DNA of 19,730 bases from Muribaculaceae bacterium (GTDB taxonomy: Bacteria > Bacteroidota > Bacteroidia > Bacteroidales > Muribaculaceae), in assembly GCA_009775225.1 (NCBI GenBank), contig VSPE01000041.1, forward strand, positions 1-19,730, read 5' to 3'. The translations under genes were made by a program, and so were the position numbers. Shown here piece after piece: positions 1-6,841 of this stretch (positions are counted from its first letter, which is position 1; every line of letters begins with the position of its first letter). The notes under the pieces are model-generated. The model was not told where the DNA came from, ran no database searches, and was given only the letters and a program-made list of their open reading frames with translations.

Positions 1-87
1 ATAAATGTCTGAAATTTCGACTGATGCTTATTTTTTTATTCACATTTGTTTTTAAACAACCTCTTAATTTTTAATTCTTAATTCTCC

Positions 88-1374
88 ATGAATTACGCCG
101 CCGACCTTTGCGCCTTCCTCGATGACTCACCCGTGAACTTCTACGCCGTCGATACCGTAAGGCGCCGCCTCGAAGCCGAAGGCTTCTCCGAACTGAAAAT
201 GGAAGACTGCTGGGCTCTAGAGCCCGGCGACCGCCGCTTTGTGGTGAAAAACGGCACTGCCATTTTCGCCTTCATTGTCGGCACCGGCAGCCCCGAGCGC
301 GGCTTCAACATTGTGGCCGCACACAGCGACTCGCCCGGCTTCCGCATAAAGCCCCACTGCGAGATGCCCACCGAGGGCGGTGGCCTCAGACTAAACACCG
401 AGGTGTATGGCGGCCCCATTCTATATACCTGGTTCGACCGCCCGCTGTCGTTCGCCGGACGCGTGGTTCTGCGCTCCGACAATCCGCTGCGCCCCTCGCA
501 CCGCCTTTTCCGCCTCGGCAGGCCCGCGCTCGTAATCCCGCATCTTGCCATTCACTTCAACCGTCAGGTAAACGATGGTAACAAGCTCTCGCGACAGAAG
601 GATATGCTACCCGTAATATCGCTCGATGAAGCCGACAGCAAGGGCTTCATAAAGGCTGTTGTCGCGGCGGAGCTTGATGTGGACGCCGCCGACATCCTCG
701 ACTACGACCTCTCGCTTTATTGCACAGAGAAGGCTTGCACGACAGGCTTCCGAAACGATATGATTTGCGCGGGTCGTCTCGACGACCTTTCAATGGTGCA
801 CGCCGGTCTCTCGGCGCTGCTCGCCGCCGCCGGCACCCCGAGCGGCTACACCCGCGTGATGGCCATTTTCGACAACGAGGAGACAGGCTCGGGCACAAAG
901 CAGGGCGCAGGCTCGCCCGTGCTGGAGCACATACTGCGCCGCATCACGCTATGCAAGGGCGGCTCCGACGAGCATTTCTTCCGCGCCGTGGCTGACTCTT
1001 TCATGATTTCAGCCGACAACGCTCACGGCTTCCACCCCAACTATGCCGAGAAGTACGACCCGACAAACCACCCGGTGCTCGGAGGCGGCCCATGCATAAA
1101 GGTGAACGCCAACTGCAAGTATATGACGGACGCCGACTCCGCCGCCGTATTCGCTTCAATGTGCGATGCTGCCGGCGTGCCCTGCCAGTATTTCGTAAAT
1201 CACAGCGACGTGGCCGGTGGCTCGACTTTAGGCAACATCCTCACATCGCAAATCCCTCTCCGCGGCGTCGACATGGGCGCACCACTGTGGGCCATGCACA
1301 GCGCCTGCGAAACGGGCGCCGTGGCCGACCACACGGCTTCGTGCGCCGCCTTCACTCACTTCTATAAACTCTAA
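88..1374 (+). CDS. apeB: M18 family aminopeptidase (aspartyl aminopeptidase-like)
   Basis: Probable cytosolic zinc metallo-aminopeptidase of 428 residues, the usual length for the M18 family, which trims N-terminal residues from peptides. Visible motifs, in order, are HSDSPGFRIKP (residues 79-89), VYGGP and WFDRPL (105-119), HLAIHFNR (151-158), DDLSM (231-235), DNEETGSGT (261-269, the metal and catalytic acidic cluster), DNAHGFHPNY (309-318) and NHSDVAGGSTLGN (370-382). A late MHSACE (402-407) supplies further likely metal-site residues. The ATG at 88 gives a natural N-terminus, and the family alignment begins at once with a CAFLDDSPVNFYAV segment. No signal peptide is seen. It is monocistronic in the window and convergent with the GlmU-family gene. 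The 87 bases upstream are AT-rich with no clear TAnnTTTG core. Substrate preference cannot be read from sequence. The family call is secure. Confidence 0.95.
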   Translation: MNYAADLCAFLDDSPVNFYAVDTVRRRLEAEGFSELKMEDCWALEPGDRRFVVKNGTAIFAFIVGTGSPERGFNIVAAHSDSPGFRIKPHCEMPTEGGGLRLNTEVYGGPILYTWFDRPLSFAGRVVLRSDNPLRPSHRLFRLGRPALVIPHLAIHFNRQVNDGNKLSRQKDMLPVISLDEADSKGFIKAVVAAELDVDAADILDYDLSLYCTEKACTTGFRNDMICAGRLDDLSMVHAGLSALLAAAGTPSGYTRVMAIFDNEETGSGTKQGAGSPVLEHILRRITLCKGGSDEHFFRAVADSFMISADNAHGFHPNYAEKYDPTNHPVLGGGPCIKVNANCKYMTDADSAAVFASMCDAAGVPCQYFVNHSDVAGGSTLGNILTSQIPLRGVDMGAPLWAMHSACETGAVADHTASCAAFTHFYKL

Positions 1375-1386
1375 CACGGAAATCCC

Positions 1387-1476
1387 CAATCAATTAAATC
1401 AATAAAAATCAACCGTTTACCCCCCAAAAAAACAATTAAAACCATTAAAAACAATTATCATTGATTTAATTGATTG
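1387..1476. repeat. Perfect 17-bp inverted repeat, 56-base spacer
   Basis: The arm CAATCAATTAAATCAAT at 1387-1403 is the exact reverse complement of 1460-1476, and similarity continues a few bases outward (AATC on the left against GATT on the right). The spacer is A/C-rich on this strand and holds several AATTAAAA-like runs. The element lies just after the aminopeptidase stop codon and before the terminator hairpin. It could be a small MITE or a cruciform- or RNA-forming 3'-UTR structure. The sequence does not say which. Confidence 0.7.
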
Positions 1477-1493
1477 AGATTTAGCCTCATAAA

Positions 1494-1524
1494 AAAATGT
1501 TCCCAAACAATTTGGGAACATTTT
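1494..1524. terminator. Bidirectional intrinsic terminator
   Basis: A perfect 14-bp stem (1494-1507 with 1511-1524) encloses the 3-base loop CAA. The core is TGTTCCCAAA / TTTGGGAACA. Runs of A on the left and T on the right give a U-tract on both strands. It sits between the convergent aminopeptidase and GlmU-family genes, where one hairpin could stop transcription from both sides. Confidence 0.85.
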
Positions 1525-1560
1525 ATGCGAGAGAAAACTGTACTCTCGTTCTCCTGTCTT

Positions 1561-1723
1561 AGAGATTGTCTAAAATTTATATTACTTTGCTTTTGAGGGT
1601 CTTGTCAGCGTCTTTTTGTTCGCTCTTCAGTCTCGTAGCTACAGCTACGCTCCTTCATCGCAAACAAAAATCCATCTGACAATCCCTCTCAAAATCTGTA
1701 TAATATAAATTTAGACAACCTCT
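1561..1723. repeat. Long imperfect palindrome, MITE-like, ~80-bp arms
   Basis: Positions 1561-1640 and 1643-1723 are inverted copies. The outer ends (AGAG-TTGTCTAAA-TTTATATTA) and the centre (CGTAGCT-AC-AGCTACG, 1634-1649) match almost perfectly. The intermediate stretches are partly diverged, so identity is roughly 70% by eye. There is no ORF inside. It fills most of the intergenic space downstream of the GlmU-family gene. A miniature inverted-repeat transposable element or a decayed relative is the likeliest explanation. No flanking target duplication was obvious. Confidence 0.75.
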
Positions 1724-1745
1724 TAAACCAAGAGGGGGAGGGAGT

Positions 1746-2897
1746 TTATTTGAACGCCTCGGCGGCCTCGCGGATCGCGTAGAACATGCGGCGGTCGGCA
1801 TCGGTAAGCTCAACATGGCGGCGGGCCATCATACGCGCCGCAATATCGAAAAATTTAGTCATCGACACCTCGGAAAAGCCCGCGGTAGAGCCCTCGCTGA
1901 ACGACGGCACAAAGTTGCGCGGGAAGCCCGAGCCGTGAATGTTCACACCCACACCGAGCACCGTGGCGGTGTTGAACATGGTGTTGATACCGGCCTTGGA
2001 GTGGTCGCCCATTATAAGGCCGCAGAATTGCAAATTCGTGCGTAGGAAACGGCCCGTAGGGTAATTCCACAATCTGATAGGGGTATAATCATTTTTGAGG
2101 TTCGAGGCCACGCATCCGGCGCCGAGGTTGCACCACTCGCCTATTACGGCATTGCCGAGGAAGCCGTCGTGCGCCTTGTTGGAATAAGCCTGCATCACCA
2201 CATTGTTAAGCTCGCCGCCCACCTTGCACCATGGGCCCAGGGTGGTGGCGCCATAAAGCTTCGAGCCCATATTCACCACAGCGTGCTCGCACAGCGCGAT
2301 AGGGCCGCGCAGCATAGAGCCTTCCATGATTTCGGCGTCGCAACCCACATAAATCGGGCCGGCATGAGTATTGAGGAAAGCTCCGTTCACGTGCGCGCCC
2401 TCCTCGATAAATATGAGGTCGGGGTCGCCAATCACGGTGTTGGTAGAGTTTACCGGCTGCGAAGTACGGCCGAAAGTAAGGAGCCTGAAGTCGGCCTCGA
2501 GCGCCAGCCCGTTCAGCATAAAAATATCGTAAAGCTGCCGCACGGCACATATCGGGGCGTCATAGACCACAGCCTCCGATGCATCGCCGCGATAGGCTAC
2601 GGTGACGTCGCCGGCCACAAGGGCCTGATTGTTGCCAAGCGCTTTAACGGCCTCCACAAGAGGCCTGTCGGGAAGCACGTGGCCTGCCACGCAGAGAGCA
2701 TCGGTGTCGGCCTCGCCGGGGAAAATCTCGCGCAGCCAGTCGGTGCCGGCAAGCCAGCCGTAATCGCCAGGCAGCAGCGCCTGCCATTTCTCTGCAATAG
2801 ATGTTATGCCCACGCGGAGAGCGCCCACAGGGCGGGTATAAGTGAGAGGAAGAAGCTCGGCGCGCACCTTCTCATCGTCAAAAACAAGTACTTTCAT
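1746..2897 (-). CDS. Alternative bacterial GlmU-family protein (sugar nucleotidyltransferase / left-handed beta-helix acyltransferase)
   Basis: This 383-residue protein resembles the alternative GlmU family of Bacteroidetes, proposed to make UDP-GlcNAc from glucosamine-1-phosphate (uridylyl and acetyl transfer) for peptidoglycan and envelope glycans. The N-terminal third (about 1-170) is the nucleotidyltransferase-like part, beginning MKVLVFDDE and with LLPLTYTRPVGALRVG near residues 15-30. The remainder shows hexapeptide-repeat beta-helix character: VNGAFLNTHAGPIYVG, IGEWCNLGAGCVASNLKNDY, MGDHSKAGINTMFNTATVLG. The start is the ATG at 2897. No TAnnTTTG core was found upstream, where a 28-bp inverted-repeat element separates it from apt. 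It is the last gene of the minus-strand run. The fold and family are clear. The exact sugar substrate is inferred. Confidence 0.85.
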   Translation of the reverse strand: MKVLVFDDEKVRAELLPLTYTRPVGALRVGITSIAEKWQALLPGDYGWLAGTDWLREIFPGEADTDALCVAGHVLPDRPLVEAVKALGNNQALVAGDVTVAYRGDASEAVVYDAPICAVRQLYDIFMLNGLALEADFRLLTFGRTSQPVNSTNTVIGDPDLIFIEEGAHVNGAFLNTHAGPIYVGCDAEIMEGSMLRGPIALCEHAVVNMGSKLYGATTLGPWCKVGGELNNVVMQAYSNKAHDGFLGNAVIGEWCNLGAGCVASNLKNDYTPIRLWNYPTGRFLRTNLQFCGLIMGDHSKAGINTMFNTATVLGVGVNIHGSGFPRNFVPSFSEGSTAGFSEVSMTKFFDIAARMMARRHVELTDADRRMFYAIREAAEAFK

Positions 2898-2965
2898 GTG
2901 CGGAATAATTAAGAGTGTGAATACGGGAGAGTCACGCTATAATGCGGCTCGATTTATAAATAAAT

Positions 2966-3050
2966 TGTAGGGACGCGCTTCTGCGCGTCCGCGTGTCCAA
3001 AACCAATTAATAGATTTTCACTCGCGGACGCGCAGAAGCGCGTCCCTACA
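2966..3050. repeat. Perfect 28-bp inverted repeat with self-pairing arms
   Basis: Arms 2966-2993 and 3023-3050 are exact reverse complements over 28 bp and are separated by a 29-base AT-rich spacer. Each arm can also fold alone, since GGACGCGC-TTCT-GCGCGTCC is an 8-bp stem with a 4-base loop. The outer ends read TGTAGGGACG. This is a REP/BIME- or MITE-like doublet between apt and the GlmU-family gene. It may act as an apt terminator or mRNA stabiliser, but no U-tract follows. Confidence 0.85.
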
Positions 3051-3069
3051 GGGTGAAACACCCCGGTTA

Positions 3070-3588
3070 TCAGTAAACAATCAGCGAAGTCACTTCGGCG
3101 TCTTCGGGGAGGTTTGCACGACCGTTGAGCGCCGAAAGCTCGATGATGAAGTTGATATAGATTTTCTTGGGGTTAAGACTCTTTACAAGCTTGTAGGCGG
3201 CAGCCATAGTGCCGCCGGTGGCCAGCACGTCGTCGTGGAGCACCACGATATCGTCGGGAGTGATAGCGTCGCGATGTATCTCGATTACATCGGTGCCATA
3301 TTCCTTGGCATATTCCTCGCGGATAGTATCGGCGGGGAGCTTGCCGGGTTTACGTGCGGGTACGAAGCCTGCGCCGATTTCGTAGGCGAGAATAGAGCCG
3401 CCGATAAAGCCGCGCGATTCGATGCCTACAACTTTTGTCACGCCCTTGTCGCGGTACATCTGCGAGAGGTCCCAGCCGATGATATGAAGAGCGCGGGGGT
3501 CTTTGAAGGCTGTAGTAAGGTCTTTGAAGAGGATGCCCTTGGAGGGGAAGTCCTGCACGTCACGAATGTGCGATTTGATGTATTCCAT
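3070..3588 (-). CDS. apt: Adenine phosphoribosyltransferase
   Basis: Cytosolic purine-salvage enzyme that converts adenine and PRPP to AMP and pyrophosphate. It has 172 residues, typical for bacterial Apt. The N-terminus MEYIKSHIRDVQDFPSKGI matches the family start, followed by FKDLTTAF, GIESRGFIGG (55-64, base and phosphate contacts), PARKPGKLP (77-85, flexible lid) and the PRPP loop VVLHDDVLATGGT (115-127) carrying the DD pair. The start is the ATG at 3588. The upstream spacer (3589-3653) contains a parS site and no clear promoter core, so it may be co-transcribed with mnmG. A longer reading frame on this strand that begins MFHVEQ arises from parS and is not the gene. Confidence 0.96.
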   Translation of the reverse strand: MEYIKSHIRDVQDFPSKGILFKDLTTAFKDPRALHIIGWDLSQMYRDKGVTKVVGIESRGFIGGSILAYEIGAGFVPARKPGKLPADTIREEYAKEYGTDVIEIHRDAITPDDIVVLHDDVLATGGTMAAAYKLVKSLNPKKIYINFIIELSALNGRANLPEDAEVTSLIVY

Positions 3589-3630
3589 ACTATGATAATT
3601 ATTTGATTTTCTATATTTTGAAGCGTTATT

Positions 3631-3646
3631 TGTTCCACGTGAAACA
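3631..3646. promoter_or_regulatory. parS: parS centromere-like ParB-binding site
   Basis: TGTTCCACGTGAAACA matches the published consensus TGTTNCACGTGAAACA at all defined positions. The CACGTG core is at 3636-3641. It lies in the short spacer between mnmG and apt, outside any real coding region. In characterised bacteria ParB loads at such sites and spreads on flanking DNA to drive origin segregation with ParA and SMC. No parA or parB gene is present in the window. Confidence 0.85.
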
Positions 3647-3653
3647 AATTATT

Positions 3654-5531
3654 TCATCTGTTTAACAGCAGGAGCAGCATATTTACGTCGGAGGGTGAGA
3701 TGCCGGGTATGCGCGATGCCGCGCCAATGGTAGGTGGCGCATGACGGCGCAGTTTCTGGCGCGCTTCGGTAGATATGGACTTGAGCGACTCATAGTCGAC
3801 ATCTGCGGGCAGCCTGATTTCTTCGAGGCGTCGAAGCTTGTCGGCTATCACCTGTTCGCGCGCAATATATCCCTGATACTTTATAAGAATTTCGGCGGCC
3901 TCGACAATCTCTCCCGCCCTGTCGGCAGGCAGCTTCGCAATCAGCTCGGCGAGCGGTTTTACAGCCGGAGCGAGCAGAGCGAGGGTAAGCTGCGGGCGCT
4001 GCACAAGGTCGCGAAGTTTCACACCCTGCTTGAGAGGCGTTGTCCCCTGCTCTACGAGGAGTGTCTCTACCTCGGCGGGATGCACGGTGAGGCGCTCGGC
4101 AAGCGAAACTATTTCGTCGCGCAGGCGCTTCTTCTCGAGCATCAGTCCGTAGCGCACGTCATCGGCCAGGCCCAGTGAATGGGCAAGCGGCGTGAGGCGC
4201 ATGTCGGCGTCGTCCTGGCGCAGCAGTATGCGGTACTCCGCCCTGCTCGTAAACATTCGGTACGGCTCGTCGACACCCTTAGTAACAAGGTCGTCGATAA
4301 GCACACCGATATATGCCTTGTCGCGCGCAAGCGTGAACTGCTCGCGGCCGAGCGCGCGGAGCGCTGCATTGGCACCTGCCACAAGGCCCTGCCCTGCGGC
4401 CTCCTCGTAGCCCGTGGTGCCGTTGATTTGGCCTGCGAAATAGAGTCCGGGCACAAGCTTTGTCTCGAGCGTATGCTTAAGCTGTGTGGGGTCGAAGAAG
4501 TCATACTCCACGGCATATCCGGCACGGTAAAGCTGCGCATCGGCGAGCGCAGGTACGGTAGACAGTGCGGCAATCTGAATATCCATAGGCATGGACGAAG
4601 AGAAGCCGTTCACATAATATTCGGTAGTACTCTCACCCTCGGGTTCAAGGAAGAGCTGGTGCTCTGTCTTGTCGGCAAAGGTGACAATCTTTGTTTCAAT
4701 CGAGGGGCAATAGCGCGGGCCTATACTCTGTATCTGTCCGTTGTAGAGCGGCGACTCGGGAAGGCCCTCGCGAAGTATTTCGCACGTAGCGGGGTTGGTA
4801 TATACTATGTAGCAGTCGCGCTGCTCCAGCTCGCTCTCCACACCCGGCAGATAGCTGAAAAGGTGGCGTACCGGGTCGCCGGGCTGTGCTGTGGCCTTGG
4901 AAAAATCGATAGTGCGCCCGTCGATACGCGAGGGAGTGCCCGTCTTCATGCGGTCGGCAGCAAAGCCGAGAGAGCGGAGCTGCTCGGTGATGCCGTGCGA
5001 TGCCGGCTCGGAGATGCGGCCGCCTTCGAAGGACACACGTCCTATGTGCATAAGCCCGTTTAAGAAGGTTCCGTTGGTGAGCACTACCTGCGGCGCGAAG
5101 AACGACGCGCCTTCGCCGGTGCGGACACCCTTGAGAACACCGTCCTCCATAATCAGTGCGTCTACACTGCCCTGCCACATCGACAGACATTCGGTGTGCT
5201 CAAGAATGTCGCGCCACAGAGCCGAGAACTTATTGCGGTCGGCCTGTGCGCGAGGACTCCACATCGCGGGCCCTTTGCTGCGGTTGAGCATGCGGAACTG
5301 GACTGAGGTGCGGTCGGTGACAATACCCATCATACCGCCAAGCGCATCTATCTCCCTGACAATCTGACCTTTAGCAATTCCACCAACAGCCGGATTACAG
5401 CTCATCTGAGCTATCTTGTTCATATCCATTGTGATAAGGAGGGTGCGTGCGCCAATCCGCGCCGCAGCATGAGCCGCTTCGCATCCGGCATGGCCGGCCC
5501 CGACAACTATCACATCGAAATCAAAACGCAT
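3654..5531 (-). CDS. mnmG: tRNA uridine-5-carboxymethylaminomethyl modification enzyme MnmG (GidA)
   Basis: FAD-dependent partner of MnmE that installs the carboxymethylaminomethyl group on wobble uridine 34 of certain tRNAs. I chose the ATG at 5531, giving 625 residues, because MRFDFDVIVVGAGHAGCEAA places the GxGxxG FAD-binding motif at residues 11-16, as in the family. The open frame extends 34 codons further upstream into ybeY, but that part is a basic artefact. Other family blocks are QMSCNPAVGGIAKG, GFSSSMPMDIQ, GQINGTTGYEEAAGQG, SRAEYRILLRQDDAD and a C-terminal RIPGISPSDVNMLL. It starts 20 bases after the ybeY stop, so the two are probably co-transcribed. parS lies 7 bases beyond its stop. 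Confidence 0.97.
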   Translation of the reverse strand: MRFDFDVIVVGAGHAGCEAAHAAARIGARTLLITMDMNKIAQMSCNPAVGGIAKGQIVREIDALGGMMGIVTDRTSVQFRMLNRSKGPAMWSPRAQADRNKFSALWRDILEHTECLSMWQGSVDALIMEDGVLKGVRTGEGASFFAPQVVLTNGTFLNGLMHIGRVSFEGGRISEPASHGITEQLRSLGFAADRMKTGTPSRIDGRTIDFSKATAQPGDPVRHLFSYLPGVESELEQRDCYIVYTNPATCEILREGLPESPLYNGQIQSIGPRYCPSIETKIVTFADKTEHQLFLEPEGESTTEYYVNGFSSSMPMDIQIAALSTVPALADAQLYRAGYAVEYDFFDPTQLKHTLETKLVPGLYFAGQINGTTGYEEAAGQGLVAGANAALRALGREQFTLARDKAYIGVLIDDLVTKGVDEPYRMFTSRAEYRILLRQDDADMRLTPLAHSLGLADDVRYGLMLEKKRLRDEIVSLAERLTVHPAEVETLLVEQGTTPLKQGVKLRDLVQRPQLTLALLAPAVKPLAELIAKLPADRAGEIVEAAEILIKYQGYIAREQVIADKLRRLEEIRLPADVDYESLKSISTEARQKLRRHAPPTIGAASRIPGISPSDVNMLLLLLNR

Positions 5532-5551
5532 AAAATAACAAAAAGGGGAAA

Positions 5552-5974
5552 TCAACCGAGAAGATTGAGCGCGTCGTTTTCGTGCTGTTCCATTATCTCG
5601 CGCTCTCCCGGGCCTTTGTCGTTTATACCGCAAAGGTGGAGGACGCCGTGGATAATCACGCGCAGCAACTCACGGTCGTATTCGACACCAAGCCCCTCGG
5701 CATTGGAGCGCACCGTGTCGAGCGATATGTACATATCGCCACGCAGCAGCGAGCCCAAACAATTATCGAAGGTGATGACGTCGGTATAATAATCGTGATT
5801 GAGGAACTGACGATTGACACGGAGTATCTCCTCGTCGTCACAAAAAATGTAGTTAAGGCTATGAACGGAGCGGTTGTGCGCTTGTGCAACTTGAACAATC
5901 CATTGTTCAAGCTGTTGGTAATCAAGCTTTGGGCGCTCAACGCCCGATACTATCCATTGAAAAGCAGGCGTCAT
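5552..5974 (-). CDS. ybeY: Endoribonuclease YbeY (rRNA maturation factor)
   Basis: Single-strand-specific metal-dependent RNase used in 16S rRNA 3' maturation and ribosome quality control. It has 140 residues. The signature HGVLHLCGINDK (109-120) gives two metal-binding histidines (109 and 113), with an aspartate (119) where the proteobacterial motif ends in a third histidine. As I recall, this is the usual Bacteroidetes form. Also visible are NYIFCDDEEI (41-50) and DVITFD (65-70). The start is the ATG at 5974, with a TATCTTTG promoter core 19 bases upstream. It is the first gene of the minus-strand run and is divergent from the adenosyltransferase gene. Confidence 0.95.
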   Translation of the reverse strand: MTPAFQWIVSGVERPKLDYQQLEQWIVQVAQAHNRSVHSLNYIFCDDEEILRVNRQFLNHDYYTDVITFDNCLGSLLRGDMYISLDTVRSNAEGLGVEYDRELLRVIIHGVLHLCGINDKGPGEREIMEQHENDALNLLG

Positions 5975-5992
5975 TGTCAGTCAATTGAAACG

Positions 5993-6000
5993 CAAAGATA
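5993..6000 (-). promoter_or_regulatory. Promoter core for ybeY (Bacteroidetes -7 box)
   Basis: The minus strand reads TATCTTTG, matching the Bacteroidetes -7 consensus TAnnTTTG. A TTG trinucleotide about 20 bases further upstream (6021-6023) may stand in for the -33 box. The spacing to the ybeY ATG leaves a short leader of about 15 bases. Confidence 0.6.
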
Positions 6001-6123
6001 CACATTTTTCCTTAAAAAAGCAATTTTACATTACGCCGCAGAATGAAAATTTTCCACGCCCGGCAAAACTAAGGATAAAACATTGAAACTCTACACTTTA
6101 AGTCGAAATAAGGCGCCGTGAGA

Positions 6124-6138
6124 TTTCAAAATTTGAAA
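6124..6138. promoter_or_regulatory. Operator-like palindrome
   Basis: TTTCAAAATTTGAAA is a perfect 7+1+7 palindrome in the 298-base divergent spacer between ybeY and the adenosyltransferase gene. It could be a repressor site. No regulator is encoded nearby, and AT-rich palindromes arise easily, so support is weak. Confidence 0.3.
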
Positions 6139-6147
6139 AATATCGTA

Positions 6148-6173
6148 CGGATGCCGGGAAAAACCGGCATCCG
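6148..6173. repeat. Perfect 10-bp GC-rich hairpin
   Basis: CGGATGCCGG (6148-6157) pairs exactly with CCGGCATCCG (6164-6173) around the loop GAAAAA. Neither strand has an adjacent U-tract, so it is not a standard terminator. It lies upstream of both divergent genes. It may be a REP-like unit or a 5'-leader structure. I looked for a cobalamin-riboswitch B12 box across 5975-6272 and found none. Apart from the promoter core and these palindromes I see nothing else in this spacer. Confidence 0.6.
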
Positions 6174-6272
6174 AAAGCACTACCCTACCCCACTCTCGCG
6201 GTCAGACTATGCCGGCTCAAGAAAAAAATAACACGGGAATGAATAAAGGGTGCACCCGCGCGTTATATATAT

Positions 6273-6821
6273 ATGAAAAGCACTGTATACACCCGCACCG
6301 GCGACGACGGCACCACCTCGCTCGTAGGTGGCACCCGCGTAAGCAAGACATCCACCCGCCTCGAAGCCTACGGCACCGTCGACGAGGCCAACTCATGGCT
6401 CGGCCTCCTCGAAAGCTCGGGGTCGCTGCCCGACGGAGCACACACTACCCTCTCTCTCGCCATGAACCACATGTTCGACATCGGCTCGGCACTCGCCACC
6501 GAAGCGGAGTCGCAGTGGCAGCCCGCGCCCTTCCCTCCCGAGGCTATAGCAGAGATTGAGGCCGAAATCGACAGGCTCGACGCAACACTTCCCCGACACA
6601 ACCGCTTCACCCTCCCCGGCGGACATCCCGACTCGGCCAAAGCCAACATTGCACGCACGGTGGTACGCCGCGCCGAGCGACGCATACTCGCCCTCGCTGC
6701 CGAAGCCGACATAGACCCGGGCATTATCCGCTACGTGAACCGCCTCAGCGACTACCTATATATATTAAGCCGCGCTATCAACGTCGGCACCGCCACTCCT
6801 GAACGATTTTGGGGTGAATGA
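6273..6821 (+). CDS. Corrinoid (cob(I)alamin) adenosyltransferase, PduO type
   Basis: Transfers the 5'-deoxyadenosyl group of ATP to cob(I)alamin or cobinamide, completing the adenosylcobalamin cofactor in the cytosol. It has 182 residues, the size of a single-domain PduO enzyme. Diagnostic segments are YTRTGDDGTTSLVGGTRVSK (6-25, ATP site), RLEAYGTVDEANSWLG (29-44), FTLPGG (112-117), ARTVVRRAERR (127-137) and YVNRLSDYLYILSR (154-167). The start is the ATG at 6273, preceded by a TATATATAT run and no evident Shine-Dalgarno or TAnnTTTG core. It is monocistronic. The DNA downstream carries an inverted-repeat element. The product would serve B12-dependent enzymes encoded elsewhere. Confidence 0.95.
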   Translation: MKSTVYTRTGDDGTTSLVGGTRVSKTSTRLEAYGTVDEANSWLGLLESSGSLPDGAHTTLSLAMNHMFDIGSALATEAESQWQPAPFPPEAIAEIEAEIDRLDATLPRHNRFTLPGGHPDSAKANIARTVVRRAERRILALAAEADIDPGIIRYVNRLSDYLYILSRAINVGTATPERFWGE

Positions 6822-6841
6822 GGTCTGCCTTCGATTAGATG

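Noticed and set aside
1375..1745. CRISPR array suspected from repeats in the 371-base gap
   Set aside because: The repeats are inverted pairs of different sequences rather than regularly spaced direct repeats, and no cas gene is nearby.
2169..2912. 247-residue plus-strand frame opposite the GlmU-family gene
   Set aside because: His/Ala-rich antisense shadow of hexapeptide repeats with no family resemblance.
3438..3647. Small minus-strand frame beginning MFHVEQ upstream of apt
   Set aside because: The start codon and first residues come from the parS sequence, and the rest is an out-of-frame reading of apt.
3589..3653. Replication origin next to parS
   Set aside because: No DnaA-box cluster (TTATNCACA), no AT-rich unwinding region and no dnaA or dnaN gene was seen, so only the parS call is supported.
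4179..5063. 294-residue open frame on the plus strand opposite mnmG
   Set aside because: It lies wholly antisense to a clear mnmG, has no recognisable motif, and is an expected by-product of GC-rich codon usage.
5532..5633. 34-codon N-terminal extension of mnmG
   Set aside because: It overlaps ybeY and is basic and non-homologous. The family N-terminus begins at the ATG at 5531.
5975..6272. Cobalamin riboswitch upstream of the adenosyltransferase gene
   Set aside because: No B12-box-like GCCACTG or matching multi-stem architecture was found. Only a simple hairpin and a short palindrome are present.
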